Assembly (NCBI RefSeq): GCF_018861315.1
Contig: NZ_JAHLDL010000009.1
Coordinates: forward strand, 84,021 to 148,020
Length of the DNA: 64,000 bases
Source of the DNA: Clostridium bowmanii
Lineage (GTDB): Bacteria; Bacillota; Clostridia; Clostridiales; Clostridiaceae
Reading direction: 5' to 3'
Both the position numbers and the translations under genes were made by a program. The number at the start of each line of letters is the position of its first letter. Positions within the stretch are counted from its first letter, which is position 1. Below the pieces are notes generated by a model, which saw only the letters and a program-made list of their open reading frames with translations, was not told the DNA's origin and made no database searches. This document shows positions 17,965-26,525 of this stretch, one piece after another.

Positions 17965-18055
17965 ATCAAAATCCCCCTAATAATCTTTATTTATATATAG
18001 TATATATTGGGATAGTTAATATTGCGTTAAGTTTTATGTGTACTTATGTTAAATA
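17943..18055 (-). repeat. Duplicated 5' module, copy 2 (chemoreceptor gene)
   Basis: Second copy of the module at 7447-7557: start codons, RBS ATCCCCCTAATAATC (plus-strand reading) and about 90 bp of presumed promoter. Differences are scattered substitutions and a few one- or two-base indels. Confidence 0.75.
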
Positions 18056-18169
18056 ATAGCTTAGATTAAAGACATTTTATGCGTAGAGGATAAACCTCTC
18101 CATTTGTTTCATTCTCTTATGTAACTCTTTGTTTGTTTATATAATATAAGTAATAATTATTTCCCATAA

Positions 18170-18203
18170 AAAAATAGGCCAATATTTGTATTGACCTATT
18201 TTT
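18170..18203 (-). terminator. Terminator of the nucleotidyltransferase gene
   Basis: AAAAATAGGCCAATA (18170-18184) pairs with TATTGACCTATTTTT (18189-18203) with one mismatch and a short loop. It is about 80 bp past the stop at 18285 and has T runs in both directions. Confidence 0.85.
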
Positions 18204-18284
18204 TAATTAAGTAATATACTCTTTATATAATACTTAAAGAATTAAATGTACTTGTTACTTTACAAAAATTATATTATAAATGAT

Positions 18285-18902
18285 TTAGAATTGAATCAAA
18301 CTTTCCATATAGTTTGCTAGCTTATTATAATCTTCCACTGTGTCTGCATCCATAATGCAACCACGGTCCTGAACAGGTATCGTTGCAATTTGGTTACCAA
18401 AATGCTTCCATAGTTCCCGAAGACCGCCCTCTCCCACAAAGTTGTGAATATACTCTATACATCTCCATGAAATTAAAGGTGGATGTTTAAGATGTCCATT
18501 AATAGTGGGAAAAACCACCATTGCATTTGTTTTAGACATTGCATCGTTTACTAAAAGAAAAGTTTTAGTACTAATAGCTGGCATATCCCCTGGAAGAATA
18601 TAAAAAGCATCACAGGTATTAAGTGCTGAAATTCCAATTTTAACAGATGCTAACATGTCAGTTTCTTTATAATTTTCATTAAATACAACTAGCAAATGAA
18701 GAGAATCATAGTTATTACGTAGCAAAGCTTCAACTTCCTGCCCACGATATCCTAGTACCACAATCACTCTGCTAACACCAGCATTAAACATACTATCAAT
18801 GCTATATTCAATCATAGTTTTCCCTTTGAATTTTAAAAGCGGTTTAAATTCTCCCATACGACTAGATAAACCGGCAGCTAGTATAATACCATTAGTTTCC
18901 AA
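18285..18902 (-). CDS. MobA/MocA-like nucleotidyltransferase
   Basis: Predicted nucleotidyl transferase of the molybdenum-cofactor cytidylyl/guanylyl-transferase group, 205 residues. The nucleotide-binding start GIILAAGLSSRMGEFKPLLKF with the conserved GxxxRxGxxK pattern is clear. The metal-binding ILPGDMPAI lies near residue 103 and DADTVEDYNKL near the C-terminus. In MocA-type enzymes this transfers CMP to molybdopterin for xanthine-dehydrogenase-type enzymes, but no molybdoenzyme genes are nearby, so a sugar or another alcohol is also possible. It stands alone with its own terminator. Confidence 0.75.
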   Translation of the reverse strand: METNGIILAAGLSSRMGEFKPLLKFKGKTMIEYSIDSMFNAGVSRVIVVLGYRGQEVEALLRNNYDSLHLLVVFNENYKETDMLASVKIGISALNTCDAFYILPGDMPAISTKTFLLVNDAMSKTNAMVVFPTINGHLKHPPLISWRCIEYIHNFVGEGGLRELWKHFGNQIATIPVQDRGCIMDADTVEDYNKLANYMESLIQF

Positions 18903-19093
18903 TCAGACACCTCGCTTTACAGTAAAAATCTATTTTCCTATAAATAAAGAACATAAAATTAAAGGCCCTTATGCTTTGTAATAATTTAACATTTCATTGT
19001 TATAATCATTATAAAACACAAGGGTAACTTTATCAATTCTTTATTAAAAGAACTTGCTTTATATATAAGATTCTAATTTTCTAAAATAGTCTG

Positions 19094-20797
19094 TTAAACT
19101 TTAAATTGTTTTGTTAAATCTTGCATCTTAACAGCCATCTCTTTTAGAATATCCGAAGAAGCATTAACCTCCTCAATGGTTGCTGATTGTTCTTCCATAG
19201 ATGCTGAATTATTGATACTAGTTTCAGATAACTCAACAGAATGTTTCTTTAAGTTATCCATATTTTTTAACAAATCATCCATTTTAGACACTATTAGATT
19301 TATATTACTATTTACATTATTTATAGTATAATTCACTTTCTTATTTGATGATTCAATAACAGAAAAAGCATTGCTAACATCATTTGAAACTTCTTTATTT
19401 TGTTGTAATTCCAGAAGTCCTAATTTTGCTTTAGTATTGATCCCCTCTGTATCTTCTTTTATATAAACGAGTATTTTGTTAATTTCTTTTACTGCACCAT
19501 CAGATTGCTGTGATAGCTTCCCAATTTCTCCAGCTACAACTGCAAATCCTCTACCATGTTCCCCTGCTCTTGCTGCCTCAATTGATGCATTTAGCGAAAG
19601 AAGATTTGTTTGCCTTGATATGCCCGTTATCAAACTTAATATATTCGTTATTTCAGAATTTCTTTTATTTAATGTTTCAGCTTGCTTATCAAAATCTGAA
19701 ATGATTACATTTATTTTCAATAATTGTTGCACCATGTTCTCCATATTGTTTTTGCCCTTCATACAATGATCAATTGTTTCATCGGATTCTTCTTGCATTT
19801 GTTTAGCATTTACTAAAATATCTTGCATTTCACTATTGGAATTTTCAATTTTAACTAATGCTAAATCCACCAATTCACATTGTTTGCTAGATATCTGGCT
19901 AGACTTAACTATGGATGCGACTATTTCCTCATTTACTCTACTGCTTTCATCCATACTTATTGCTAATTGATTAGATGATTCAGATATTTGTATACTATTT
20001 TCTTGAACATCCTTAACAATGCCTTTAAGAGAATTTTTCATGGTAATAAAAGAATTACCCAGATCTTCCACTTCATCTTTTGAGTTAAATTTTAAATCAT
20101 CTATATTTAAATTACCATTTGATATTTCTTTAGCAAAATCATTTAATTGATTTAGTTGCTTTGTTATTTTTTTACTAAACTTAGAAGCCAATAATATACC
20201 AAACACAGATACTCCTATAATGGTAAGAATTATTAAACTAAGAGTTATTTTATATATTTTTTGTATGTTTCCATCCAAAGTCTGCATATACTCTGATTCA
20301 TCTACTAAAATATTACCAATACTAACAGTGGCAAAATCTTGTTTTCTTTGCATTGTAGCATACACATCAATAGCCTCTACAGCGCCATGAGTAGTTCCTA
20401 AATTAGAAAATGCTGCTATACTATCTTTATTAATAGTATCTAAAATATTTTTAAGTCCCTCATATTCACTTTTACTTTTATCATAAATAATGGTTTTGTC
20501 TAACTTTGAAAATACTACTTTAATTTCATCCCATTTTTTATTATATGCCTTATTATCTAGTTTACCGTCACTCCTAATTACAGAATTATATATATTTACG
20601 AGTTCCGCAGTTTTAACCTTAACTTGCCCTTCTAAAGCTATATTACTTATAATACTTTTGTATTGATTAATTACTCGCAAATTCATTACAACAGAAATAG
20701 CATTTATTATTACCATACATGACAAAAGCACTACAAAACATTTAATTAAACGTTTACTAATAGAATTATTCCTCTTTTTATATATTTTACCTTTCAT
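19094..20797 (-). CDS. Methyl-accepting chemotaxis protein, four-helix-bundle type
   Basis: Transmembrane chemoreceptor of 567 residues. After a basic start there is a membrane segment near 17-38, an extracellular, mainly helical region of about 150 residues that resembles the four-helix-bundle sensor, a second membrane segment near 185-207, HAMP to about 262, and the MCP signalling domain with tip [31 protein letters not shown]. Alanine/glutamine/glutamate patches in the C-terminal helices should be methylation sites. It is separated from neighbours by terminators and is probably expressed alone; the ligand is unknown. Confidence 0.92.
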   Translation of the reverse strand: MKGKIYKKRNNSISKRLIKCFVVLLSCMVIINAISVVMNLRVINQYKSIISNIALEGQVKVKTAELVNIYNSVIRSDGKLDNKAYNKKWDEIKVVFSKLDKTIIYDKSKSEYEGLKNILDTINKDSIAAFSNLGTTHGAVEAIDVYATMQRKQDFATVSIGNILVDESEYMQTLDGNIQKIYKITLSLIILTIIGVSVFGILLASKFSKKITKQLNQLNDFAKEISNGNLNIDDLKFNSKDEVEDLGNSFITMKNSLKGIVKDVQENSIQISESSNQLAISMDESSRVNEEIVASIVKSSQISSKQCELVDLALVKIENSNSEMQDILVNAKQMQEESDETIDHCMKGKNNMENMVQQLLKINVIISDFDKQAETLNKRNSEITNILSLITGISRQTNLLSLNASIEAARAGEHGRGFAVVAGEIGKLSQQSDGAVKEINKILVYIKEDTEGINTKAKLGLLELQQNKEVSNDVSNAFSVIESSNKKVNYTINNVNSNINLIVSKMDDLLKNMDNLKKHSVELSETSINNSASMEEQSATIEEVNASSDILKEMAVKMQDLTKQFKV

Positions 20798-20946
20798 GCC
20801 ATCCCATCCTTTGCTTCTCTTTATTTTACATTTATAGTATAACTTACTTAATACTATTTCTATATTAAACTCTTTTTCCCTCTATTTTATCAAATTATTT
20901 ATGAACATATTTTTACACATACTCCTATAATATGAAGACTTAAAAA

Positions 20947-20975
20947 AACTCCAGCAAACTTAACCTGCTAGAGTT
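20947..20975 (-). terminator. Terminator of the multicopper oxidase gene
   Basis: AACTCCAGCA (20947-20956) pairs with TGCTAGAGTT (20966-20975), one mismatch; on the minus strand it runs into seven Ts. Confidence 0.85.
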
Positions 20976-21020
20976 ATTATTTCAATTAATTAATTGGTTT
21001 TGAGATATCATTTAAATATA

Positions 21021-22520
21021 CTAATCCGTGGCTAAACCCTTGTAAGTCATATGAAATTCATTATCCTGTAACTCTTTTTCTTGTTCAGCACAAGACTCAG
21101 GATTATCAGGAGCATCTGTTTGAATATAAGTCAATTGTCCTCCTGGATACACTCCATTATTAGTAACTTTATAGTCGTCATGATTGTGCATAGGATAAAT
21201 TTGCGGAAAGAAATTGTCATTAATAGCTGATGGTTCGCTACATATATCTACATAATTAATGGTTTTTATATTATTGATATTACCTGGCTGGGTTGGTATA
21301 TTAGCAATTATACTGGAATCTATATTTTTTATTTCATGCATTTGCTTACATAGTGAATGAATGCAATCTTTTCCATTCACAATATAGCTCTTATACTGTG
21401 GACTTTTATCTTCAGCCATTATCAATAGATCAAAGGTCTCTCCTGAACCTAAGGTACATGTAACTCCCCTTTCAAGTCCTTCATGTCTCTCCAGCCCTAA
21501 TTTTTCAGATATTTTTAATAGTGGACTTGGATTTGCATCCTTGCCTATTACCGCAAAATTCCATCCGTGGATATGCCATGGTACCACCTGATAGCCCATA
21601 TTAATCATTCTAAGCATAAACATTTCTCCTGCTTTTACATGTACATAGGATTCATAGTTAAGCTGGGATACCTCCTTATCACAATATGGCTCAGGAGTTG
21701 ACGGATGTGGAAGTAGGGTATCTGGGAAGGCACGACCGTTTACAAGCCAAAAATTCGGTCTATAATCTACTGGATTAAAATTACCACCAATTTCAACGCT
21801 ATAATGCCATTTAGTGTCTATATCAGAAAGTAGCATTATATATTCCTTGTCAAAATAAGAAAGTACATCATTATATGCAAAATTTCTATTTGTTGCAGTT
21901 TCTGAGATATGCTCTTGTAGTTTTTCCTCAAAATACCAACGGCCATTCCACAACCTTCTTATACCTTTCAAAGCAAGACTTCTCATGGATGGATAGACAA
22001 CCAAGGCTCCATACATACCCATTTGAACATGCTCAGAGGCTTCAGCATGACAGTAATACATATAAGTTCCAGGGTGCTGCGTATCAAAAAGGTAAGTTAC
22101 CGAAGGTGGTTCCATTTCAAAATCCATGCAGGTTGGAACTGCAAATGAGGATTCTGGGAAGCCATCTAGTTGAGTCACTACATGGGCACCATGCATATGA
22201 ATAGTGTGTGGAACCATAATACCTGTAGTAATCATTCCTAAATTTATCAGTGTTATATACACTCTATCGCCGGTTTCTCCCCATATTATTGGTGAAGGTA
22301 TAGTCGCAGTTCCTATTAGTGCTTCAAATTTTGACCAATTACAAGGTTTTGTCCAATCAAGGTTTTCATTTATTACTTTGCCATTAACCTTAAATAACCC
22401 ACCAACAAAACCATAGACATAGACTTTCTTATGCTTAGATTCTACAGGCGGCAGGTCAGGAGAGGTAGGAAGTTCTATAAAACCATCTGTAGCAGCCAGC
22501 ACATAATGTCTAACACTCAT
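21021..22520 (-). CDS. Two-domain multicopper oxidase
   Basis: Predicted copper oxidase of 499 residues made of two cupredoxin domains. Domain 1 has HTIHMHG (residues 105-111) and YYCHAEASEHVQMGM (155-169), the latter supplying a type 1 copper set Cys157, His158 or His164 and Met. Domain 2 has PWHIHG (315-319) and MHNHDD (444-449). Together these give the histidine pairs for a trinuclear cluster. Type 1 copper in the first domain, and no cysteine in the C-terminal MHNHDD motif, differ from three-domain laccases such as CotA and resemble two-domain oxidases. There is no signal peptide. Possible roles are metal (Mn/Cu) oxidation or a spore-coat enzyme; neither is proven. Confidence 0.82.
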   Translation of the reverse strand: MSVRHYVLAATDGFIELPTSPDLPPVESKHKKVYVYGFVGGLFKVNGKVINENLDWTKPCNWSKFEALIGTATIPSPIIWGETGDRVYITLINLGMITTGIMVPHTIHMHGAHVVTQLDGFPESSFAVPTCMDFEMEPPSVTYLFDTQHPGTYMYYCHAEASEHVQMGMYGALVVYPSMRSLALKGIRRLWNGRWYFEEKLQEHISETATNRNFAYNDVLSYFDKEYIMLLSDIDTKWHYSVEIGGNFNPVDYRPNFWLVNGRAFPDTLLPHPSTPEPYCDKEVSQLNYESYVHVKAGEMFMLRMINMGYQVVPWHIHGWNFAVIGKDANPSPLLKISEKLGLERHEGLERGVTCTLGSGETFDLLIMAEDKSPQYKSYIVNGKDCIHSLCKQMHEIKNIDSSIIANIPTQPGNINNIKTINYVDICSEPSAINDNFFPQIYPMHNHDDYKVTNNGVYPGGQLTYIQTDAPDNPESCAEQEKELQDNEFHMTYKGLATD

Positions 22521-22831
22521 TTTATTATCACCCCTGTTTATTTATTTCTGATCCATAATTAAAGGTATATAGTAGTTTAGATTCAATTCAGCACTTTTAA
22601 AGCTATAATTCAAAATGTATAGTTACATCTTTACTCCATAATATGACTGCTATAATAGAATTGATTATAAATTCAAACACTCTCTTTGGACCACATAACT
22701 CTAGAGTGCTTATTAATAATAGATGCTATAATTTTAAAACCATTAAAATTCACTTGATTTTAATACTAGCTTAATACTCTCTTAACATTAACATGATACT
22801 ATTTATATATGAAGAAGGGAGAGTGAAGTAT
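22521..22831. other. Intergenic region between multicopper oxidase and the 27-codon gene
   Basis: AT-rich DNA carrying the divergent promoters. TTAACATTAACA and GATACTAT near 22786-22803 look like promoter elements of the small gene. Nothing else was recognised. Confidence 0.4.
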
Positions 22832-22915
22832 ATGAGTAATGAAAGTGTGTTTATAATTACTAAAGATGTCATTGATGAATGTCTTGCTGATTCCATTGAA
22901 AAAGAAAGCAAATAA
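22832..22915 (+). CDS. Small peptide gene (27 aa)
   Basis: Twenty-seven codons with an ATG at 22832, GAAGGGAGAG as RBS and a strong terminator that begins inside the stop codon. The peptide (starting MSNESVFIITKD) is acidic and predicted helical, with one cysteine and no membrane segment. No homologue is recognised. The complete signals make a real small transcript likely; whether the peptide or the RNA is the product is open. Confidence 0.5.
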   Translation: MSNESVFIITKDVIDECLADSIEKESK

Positions 22916-22953
22916 AAAACAAGTCTACATTAACAATGTATGACTTGTTTTTT
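22914..22953 (+). terminator. Terminator of the 27-codon gene
   Basis: AAAAAACAAGTC (22914-22925) pairs with GACTTGTTTTTT (22942-22953), with a further inner ACATT/AATGT stem and a final T run. Confidence 0.88.
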
Positions 22954-23114
22954 ATTTGCTTTAAATTTTCTTCGGATTTTTTATCTCTACTGTAATTGAG
23001 AAAACATATATAAAATTTTATAACAGTATTCTTGCATTAATTAGAATATTCTAAATATTTCTACTAATTAAACGTTGTTAATAATTCCATATAAACCATA
23101 AATTGTTTTTAAGC

Positions 23115-23246
23115 TTACACGGTTTAAAATCACCGTATAAGGTGTAATATAGTACTATTTGCTATATTTTTTTTAGTTGTTCTATTTATTATTAGGACTA
23201 CCAATTATATCTAAAAATTTGACAAATTTGTTCTAAAGGGTATTAT
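23115..23246 (+). promoter_or_regulatory. aspA upstream region: nested inverted repeats, weak terminator, promoter
   Basis: TTACAC (23115-23120) pairs with GTGTAA (23142-23147) and encloses ACGGT/ACCGT (23119-23123, 23132-23136). AATATAG/CTATATT (23146-23152, 23162-23168) follows with eight Ts, a weak terminator. TTGACA (23219-23224) and TATTAT (23241-23246), 16 bp apart, form the likely aspA promoter downstream of these. The rest of 22954-23278 shows nothing clear. Confidence 0.5.
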
Positions 23247-23278
23247 TAGTATATTAAGATAAATAAGGAGGAATTATT

Positions 23279-24706
23279 ATGAATGAAAACTTTCAGAAAT
23301 ATAGAGTAGAAACCGATTCTGTGGGATCTAAAAATGTACCTGTAGGAGCATATTACGGAGTGCAATCACTAAGGGCTGCAGAAAACTTTAATATTACAGG
23401 TAAAAGAATGCATAGTGAATTAATAATTAGCCTTGCCCAGGTAAAAAAAGGCACAGCTATTGCTAATAATGAAGCTGGTTTAATGCATAAAGATGTAAGA
23501 TGTGCTATAGTACAAGCATGTGATGAAATAATAGCTGGTAAATTACATGATCAATTTATAATTGATCCCATTCAAGGTGGAGCAGGCACATCAGGTAATA
23601 TGAATGCCAATGAGGTAATTGCAAATAGAGCAAATGAAATATTAGGCGGTAAACTAGGTGTTTATGATAAAGTTCATCCAAATGATCATGTAAACATGGG
23701 ACAATCTACAAATGATGTATTCCCAACCGCAGGCAAAATGACAGCTCTAAAACTTATTCCAAGAACCTTAGATGAGTTAAGAAAGCTGTACGATTCACTT
23801 ATTGCAAAATCTGTAGAATTTGATGATGTTATTAAAATGGGAAGAACTCAAATGCAAGATGCCGTACCAATTAGATTAGGCCAAGAATTCCATGCTTACA
23901 GCTCAGTAATAAAAAGAAATATTACTAGGATAGAAAAAGCTAGTGAAGGTCTAAAAACTGTAAATATGGGTGCTTCTGCCATAGGCACAGGAATAAATGT
24001 AGATACAGAGTATTTTAAAAATATTGTTCCAGCAATTAATAAAGTTATTAATCTAGATTTACGTCAAGCAGAAGACTTAGTAGACGGAACACAAAATCTA
24101 GATGTTTTTGTAGACGTTTCCTCAGCTCTTAAAACTTGCGCTGTAAGTCTATCCAAAATGTCAAATGACTTAAGATTAATGTCCTCAGGCCCAAGAACAG
24201 GCTTTGGAGAAATCAACCTTCCAGCAAAACAAAATGGTTCTTCAATAATGCCAGGAAAGATAAATCCTGTAATTCCAGAAGTAATGAGTCAAGTATCTTT
24301 CAATATTATAGGAAATGATGTTACAATAACTATGGCAGCAGAAGCTGGGCAATTAGAATTAAATGCTTTTGAACCAGTTATATTCTATAACTTGTATGAA
24401 TCTATAGAAACACTTGCCAATGGAGTTAACACCCTTCGTGAAAATTGTATTGTAGGTATTACTGCTAATAGAAAAAGATGTAAATACTTAGTAGATAATA
24501 GTGTAGGTATAATTACAGCAATAGTTCCTCATGTAGGCTATAAAGCAGCTGCTAAAATTGCAGATAGAGCAATTGCAACTGGCGAATCTGTAAGGGATCT
24601 TGTACTTAAAGAGAATATTTTAACCAAATCAGAACTTAATGAAATACTGGATACAATAGCAATGACTGAACCAGGAATAGCAGCAAAACATTTGATGGCT
24701 ATATAA
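23279..24706 (+). CDS. aspA: Aspartate ammonia-lyase (aspartase)
   Basis: Reversibly converts L-aspartate to fumarate and ammonia in the cytoplasm. The 475-residue protein belongs to the fumarase/aspartase superfamily: start RVETDSVGSKNVPVGAYYGVQ, the GMGQSTND-like HVNMGQSTNDVFPT, the GRTQMQDAVP segment, and the mobile SS loop GSSIMPGKINPVIPE with the catalytic serine. Aspartase is favoured over fumarase because of the overall pattern around the substrate loop and the neighbouring dicarboxylate/aspartate symporter. AAGGAGG lies eight bases before the ATG. A large hairpin follows the gene at 24742-24790. Confidence 0.93.
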   Translation: MNENFQKYRVETDSVGSKNVPVGAYYGVQSLRAAENFNITGKRMHSELIISLAQVKKGTAIANNEAGLMHKDVRCAIVQACDEIIAGKLHDQFIIDPIQGGAGTSGNMNANEVIANRANEILGGKLGVYDKVHPNDHVNMGQSTNDVFPTAGKMTALKLIPRTLDELRKLYDSLIAKSVEFDDVIKMGRTQMQDAVPIRLGQEFHAYSSVIKRNITRIEKASEGLKTVNMGASAIGTGINVDTEYFKNIVPAINKVINLDLRQAEDLVDGTQNLDVFVDVSSALKTCAVSLSKMSNDLRLMSSGPRTGFGEINLPAKQNGSSIMPGKINPVIPEVMSQVSFNIIGNDVTITMAAEAGQLELNAFEPVIFYNLYESIETLANGVNTLRENCIVGITANRKRCKYLVDNSVGIITAIVPHVGYKAAAKIADRAIATGESVRDLVLKENILTKSELNEILDTIAMTEPGIAAKHLMAI

Positions 24707-24741
24707 ATATACAAGTTTTTCATTAGTTGAGTGTGAACAAT

Positions 24742-24790
24742 AGCATCTAATTTTACTATCCGATATCATCAAATAGTAAAATTGGATGCT
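24742..24790 (+). terminator. Long hairpin after aspA
   Basis: AGCATC plus AATTTTACTAT (24742-24759) pair with ATAGTAAAATT plus GATGCT (24773-24790), 17 pairs and one mismatch, loop of 13 bases. The following bases are AT-rich rather than a pure T run, so it may stop or only reduce transcription into the symporter gene, or protect the aspA mRNA end. Confidence 0.6.
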
Positions 24791-24821
24791 TTATAAAAAT
24801 AAAAAAAATTTACTAAAGAAT

Positions 24822-24836
24822 AAGAAAACGTTTACT
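24822..24836 (+). promoter_or_regulatory. cre-like site before the symporter gene
   Basis: AAGAAAACGTTTACT differs at one position from the CcpA consensus WTGNAANCGNWNNCW. It lies about 105 bp before the symporter start. Confidence 0.35.
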
Positions 24837-24940
24837 AGCAACCTTTTACATACATTATGGTTAACTACAAAATGTAGTATTTAAGTTGATTATGGAATTC
24901 TATAACCAGCTAATTAAAATTTCTAAAGGAGGCGTTTTAA

Positions 24941-26227
24941 ATGAGTAAAAAAAAGATGAGTTTGACAACCAAAATCCTTGTTGCACTATTACTAGGGTCA
25001 ATAACTGGAATTATTGTTTTCCAATTACCAGATGGAGTTTTTAAGGATACAATTTTAATAAATGGAGTTTTCCAATTAGTAGGTCAACTTTTTTTAAGAG
25101 GAATAATGATGCTTGTAGTTCCATTAGTATTTATTTCCTTAGCAAATGGTGCAGCTAGTATGGGCGATATAAAGAAACTTGGTAGAGTTGGGGGCAAGAC
25201 TGTAGCTTTCTATCTATCAACTACAGCAATAGCTATTACTATTGCACTATGTTTAGGCTATTTTCTAAAGCCAGGAGCTGGTTTAAATTTAGAAATGGTT
25301 AAAGCAGTAAAAACTACTACAGCCGCCACCAAAACTCCCTTGGTACAAACACTATACGAAATGGTACCCAAAAATATAACTTTAGCTATGTCCGACGGAA
25401 ATATGCTTCAAATCATTATAGTTGCTGTATTAGTTGGCATAGGTTTATCACTACTGGGGAAAAAGGGTGAGTCCTTAATTAATTTACTTGAAAACTTAAA
25501 TGATTTAATAATGAAACTAGTAGATATTGTTATGAACTTTGCACCTATTGGTGTATTTGGACTTATAGCTAAAACCTTTGCCACTGTAGGCTATGTAGCC
25601 ATGATTCCACTAATGAAATATATCCTCACAATATATCTTGGTCTGATACTTGTTTCAATATTAGGATATGCAAGTCTTTTAAAGGGTTTTACTGGGCTAT
25701 CTATAAAGAAGTTTTACAAGAAATTCTTCCCAGCTATGTCTGTAGCTTTCTCAACAGCTAGTAGTAATGCTACAGTACCAGTAAACTTAGATATATGCGA
25801 AAAAAAATTAGGAGTCTCAAAGGGAATTGCTGCTTTTACTATTCCATTGGGCGCAACTGTTAATATGAACGGTACCGCTATTATGCAAGGGGTAGCCACC
25901 TTCTTCGTAGCTCAAGCATACGGTATTCCTGTTACACTAGGTATGATGGCAACAGTTGTCCTAACTTCAACCATTGCTTCTATAGGTACAGCTGGAGTCC
26001 CTGGTGCTTCCATCATTATGCTATCTATGGTATTTCAATCTGTAGGCCTTCCCTTAGAAGGAATCGGACTTATAATGGGGGTTGATAGATTGGTAGATAT
26101 GGGCAGAACCGTTGTTAATATTACAGGAGATGCTATTTGTACTGTTATAATAGCTAAGCAAGAAAAAGAATTGGATGTTGATGTATTTAATAATATGAAG
26201 GATGATGAGGGGGGGAAGGTTGCTTAG
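24941..26227 (+). CDS. Dicarboxylate/amino acid:cation symporter
   Basis: Membrane symporter of the DAACS family (GltP/DctA/GltPh type), 428 residues with about eight hydrophobic segments. Family landmarks are visible: the serine-rich re-entrant loop AFSTASSNATVPVN, the NMNGTAIMQGVATFF motif that lines the sodium and substrate site, and VDRLVDMGRTVVNITGDA where aspartate and asparagine contact the substrate amino and carboxyl groups. The aspartate in VDRLVDMGRT favours transport of aspartate or glutamate rather than plain dicarboxylates. With aspA it would import aspartate for deamination. GGAGGCG is the RBS and a terminator follows at 26245-26276. Confidence 0.92.
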   Translation: MSKKKMSLTTKILVALLLGSITGIIVFQLPDGVFKDTILINGVFQLVGQLFLRGIMMLVVPLVFISLANGAASMGDIKKLGRVGGKTVAFYLSTTAIAITIALCLGYFLKPGAGLNLEMVKAVKTTTAATKTPLVQTLYEMVPKNITLAMSDGNMLQIIIVAVLVGIGLSLLGKKGESLINLLENLNDLIMKLVDIVMNFAPIGVFGLIAKTFATVGYVAMIPLMKYILTIYLGLILVSILGYASLLKGFTGLSIKKFYKKFFPAMSVAFSTASSNATVPVNLDICEKKLGVSKGIAAFTIPLGATVNMNGTAIMQGVATFFVAQAYGIPVTLGMMATVVLTSTIASIGTAGVPGASIIMLSMVFQSVGLPLEGIGLIMGVDRLVDMGRTVVNITGDAICTVIIAKQEKELDVDVFNNMKDDEGGKVA

Positions 26228-26244
26228 GTAAATGTATTGTTTGT

Positions 26245-26276
26245 AAAAAGGTGTAGTTTGTTTACTACACCTTTTT
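26245..26276 (+). terminator. Terminator of the symporter gene
   Basis: AAAAAGGTGTAGT (26245-26257) pairs with ACTACACCTTTTT (26264-26276), followed by further Ts. Confidence 0.92.
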
Positions 26277-26400
26277 TTGATGGATTAATTCAATTGTTTT
26301 TGGCCCGCATATCTTTCACCTAGCCATCGAACAATTTCCTTTTTAGGTTACTGTCCTTACCCCCTAGAATGTAATATAAAAAACACCTTAACGACGAAAA

Positions 26401-26428
26401 AACTACCGAAATATAAATTTCGGTAGTT
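26401..26428 (-). terminator. Terminator of the Ig-repeat protein gene
   Basis: AACTACCGAAAT (26401-26412) pairs perfectly with ATTTCGGTAGTT (26417-26428); on the minus strand TTTTTT follows. It closes the type IV pilus locus. Confidence 0.9.
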
Positions 26429-26525
26429 CCCTCTTAACTTCACACCTTTCGACAAGTGACAGTCACTCTTGCTGGACTTTCTTTTTGCAACATAATTTTA
26501 TTTTTTTTACGAGTATCTGTCACCC

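Noticed and set aside
22679..22713. CACTCT/AGAGTG inverted repeat as a terminator
   Set aside because: The loop is long, the stem short and no T run follows on either strand.
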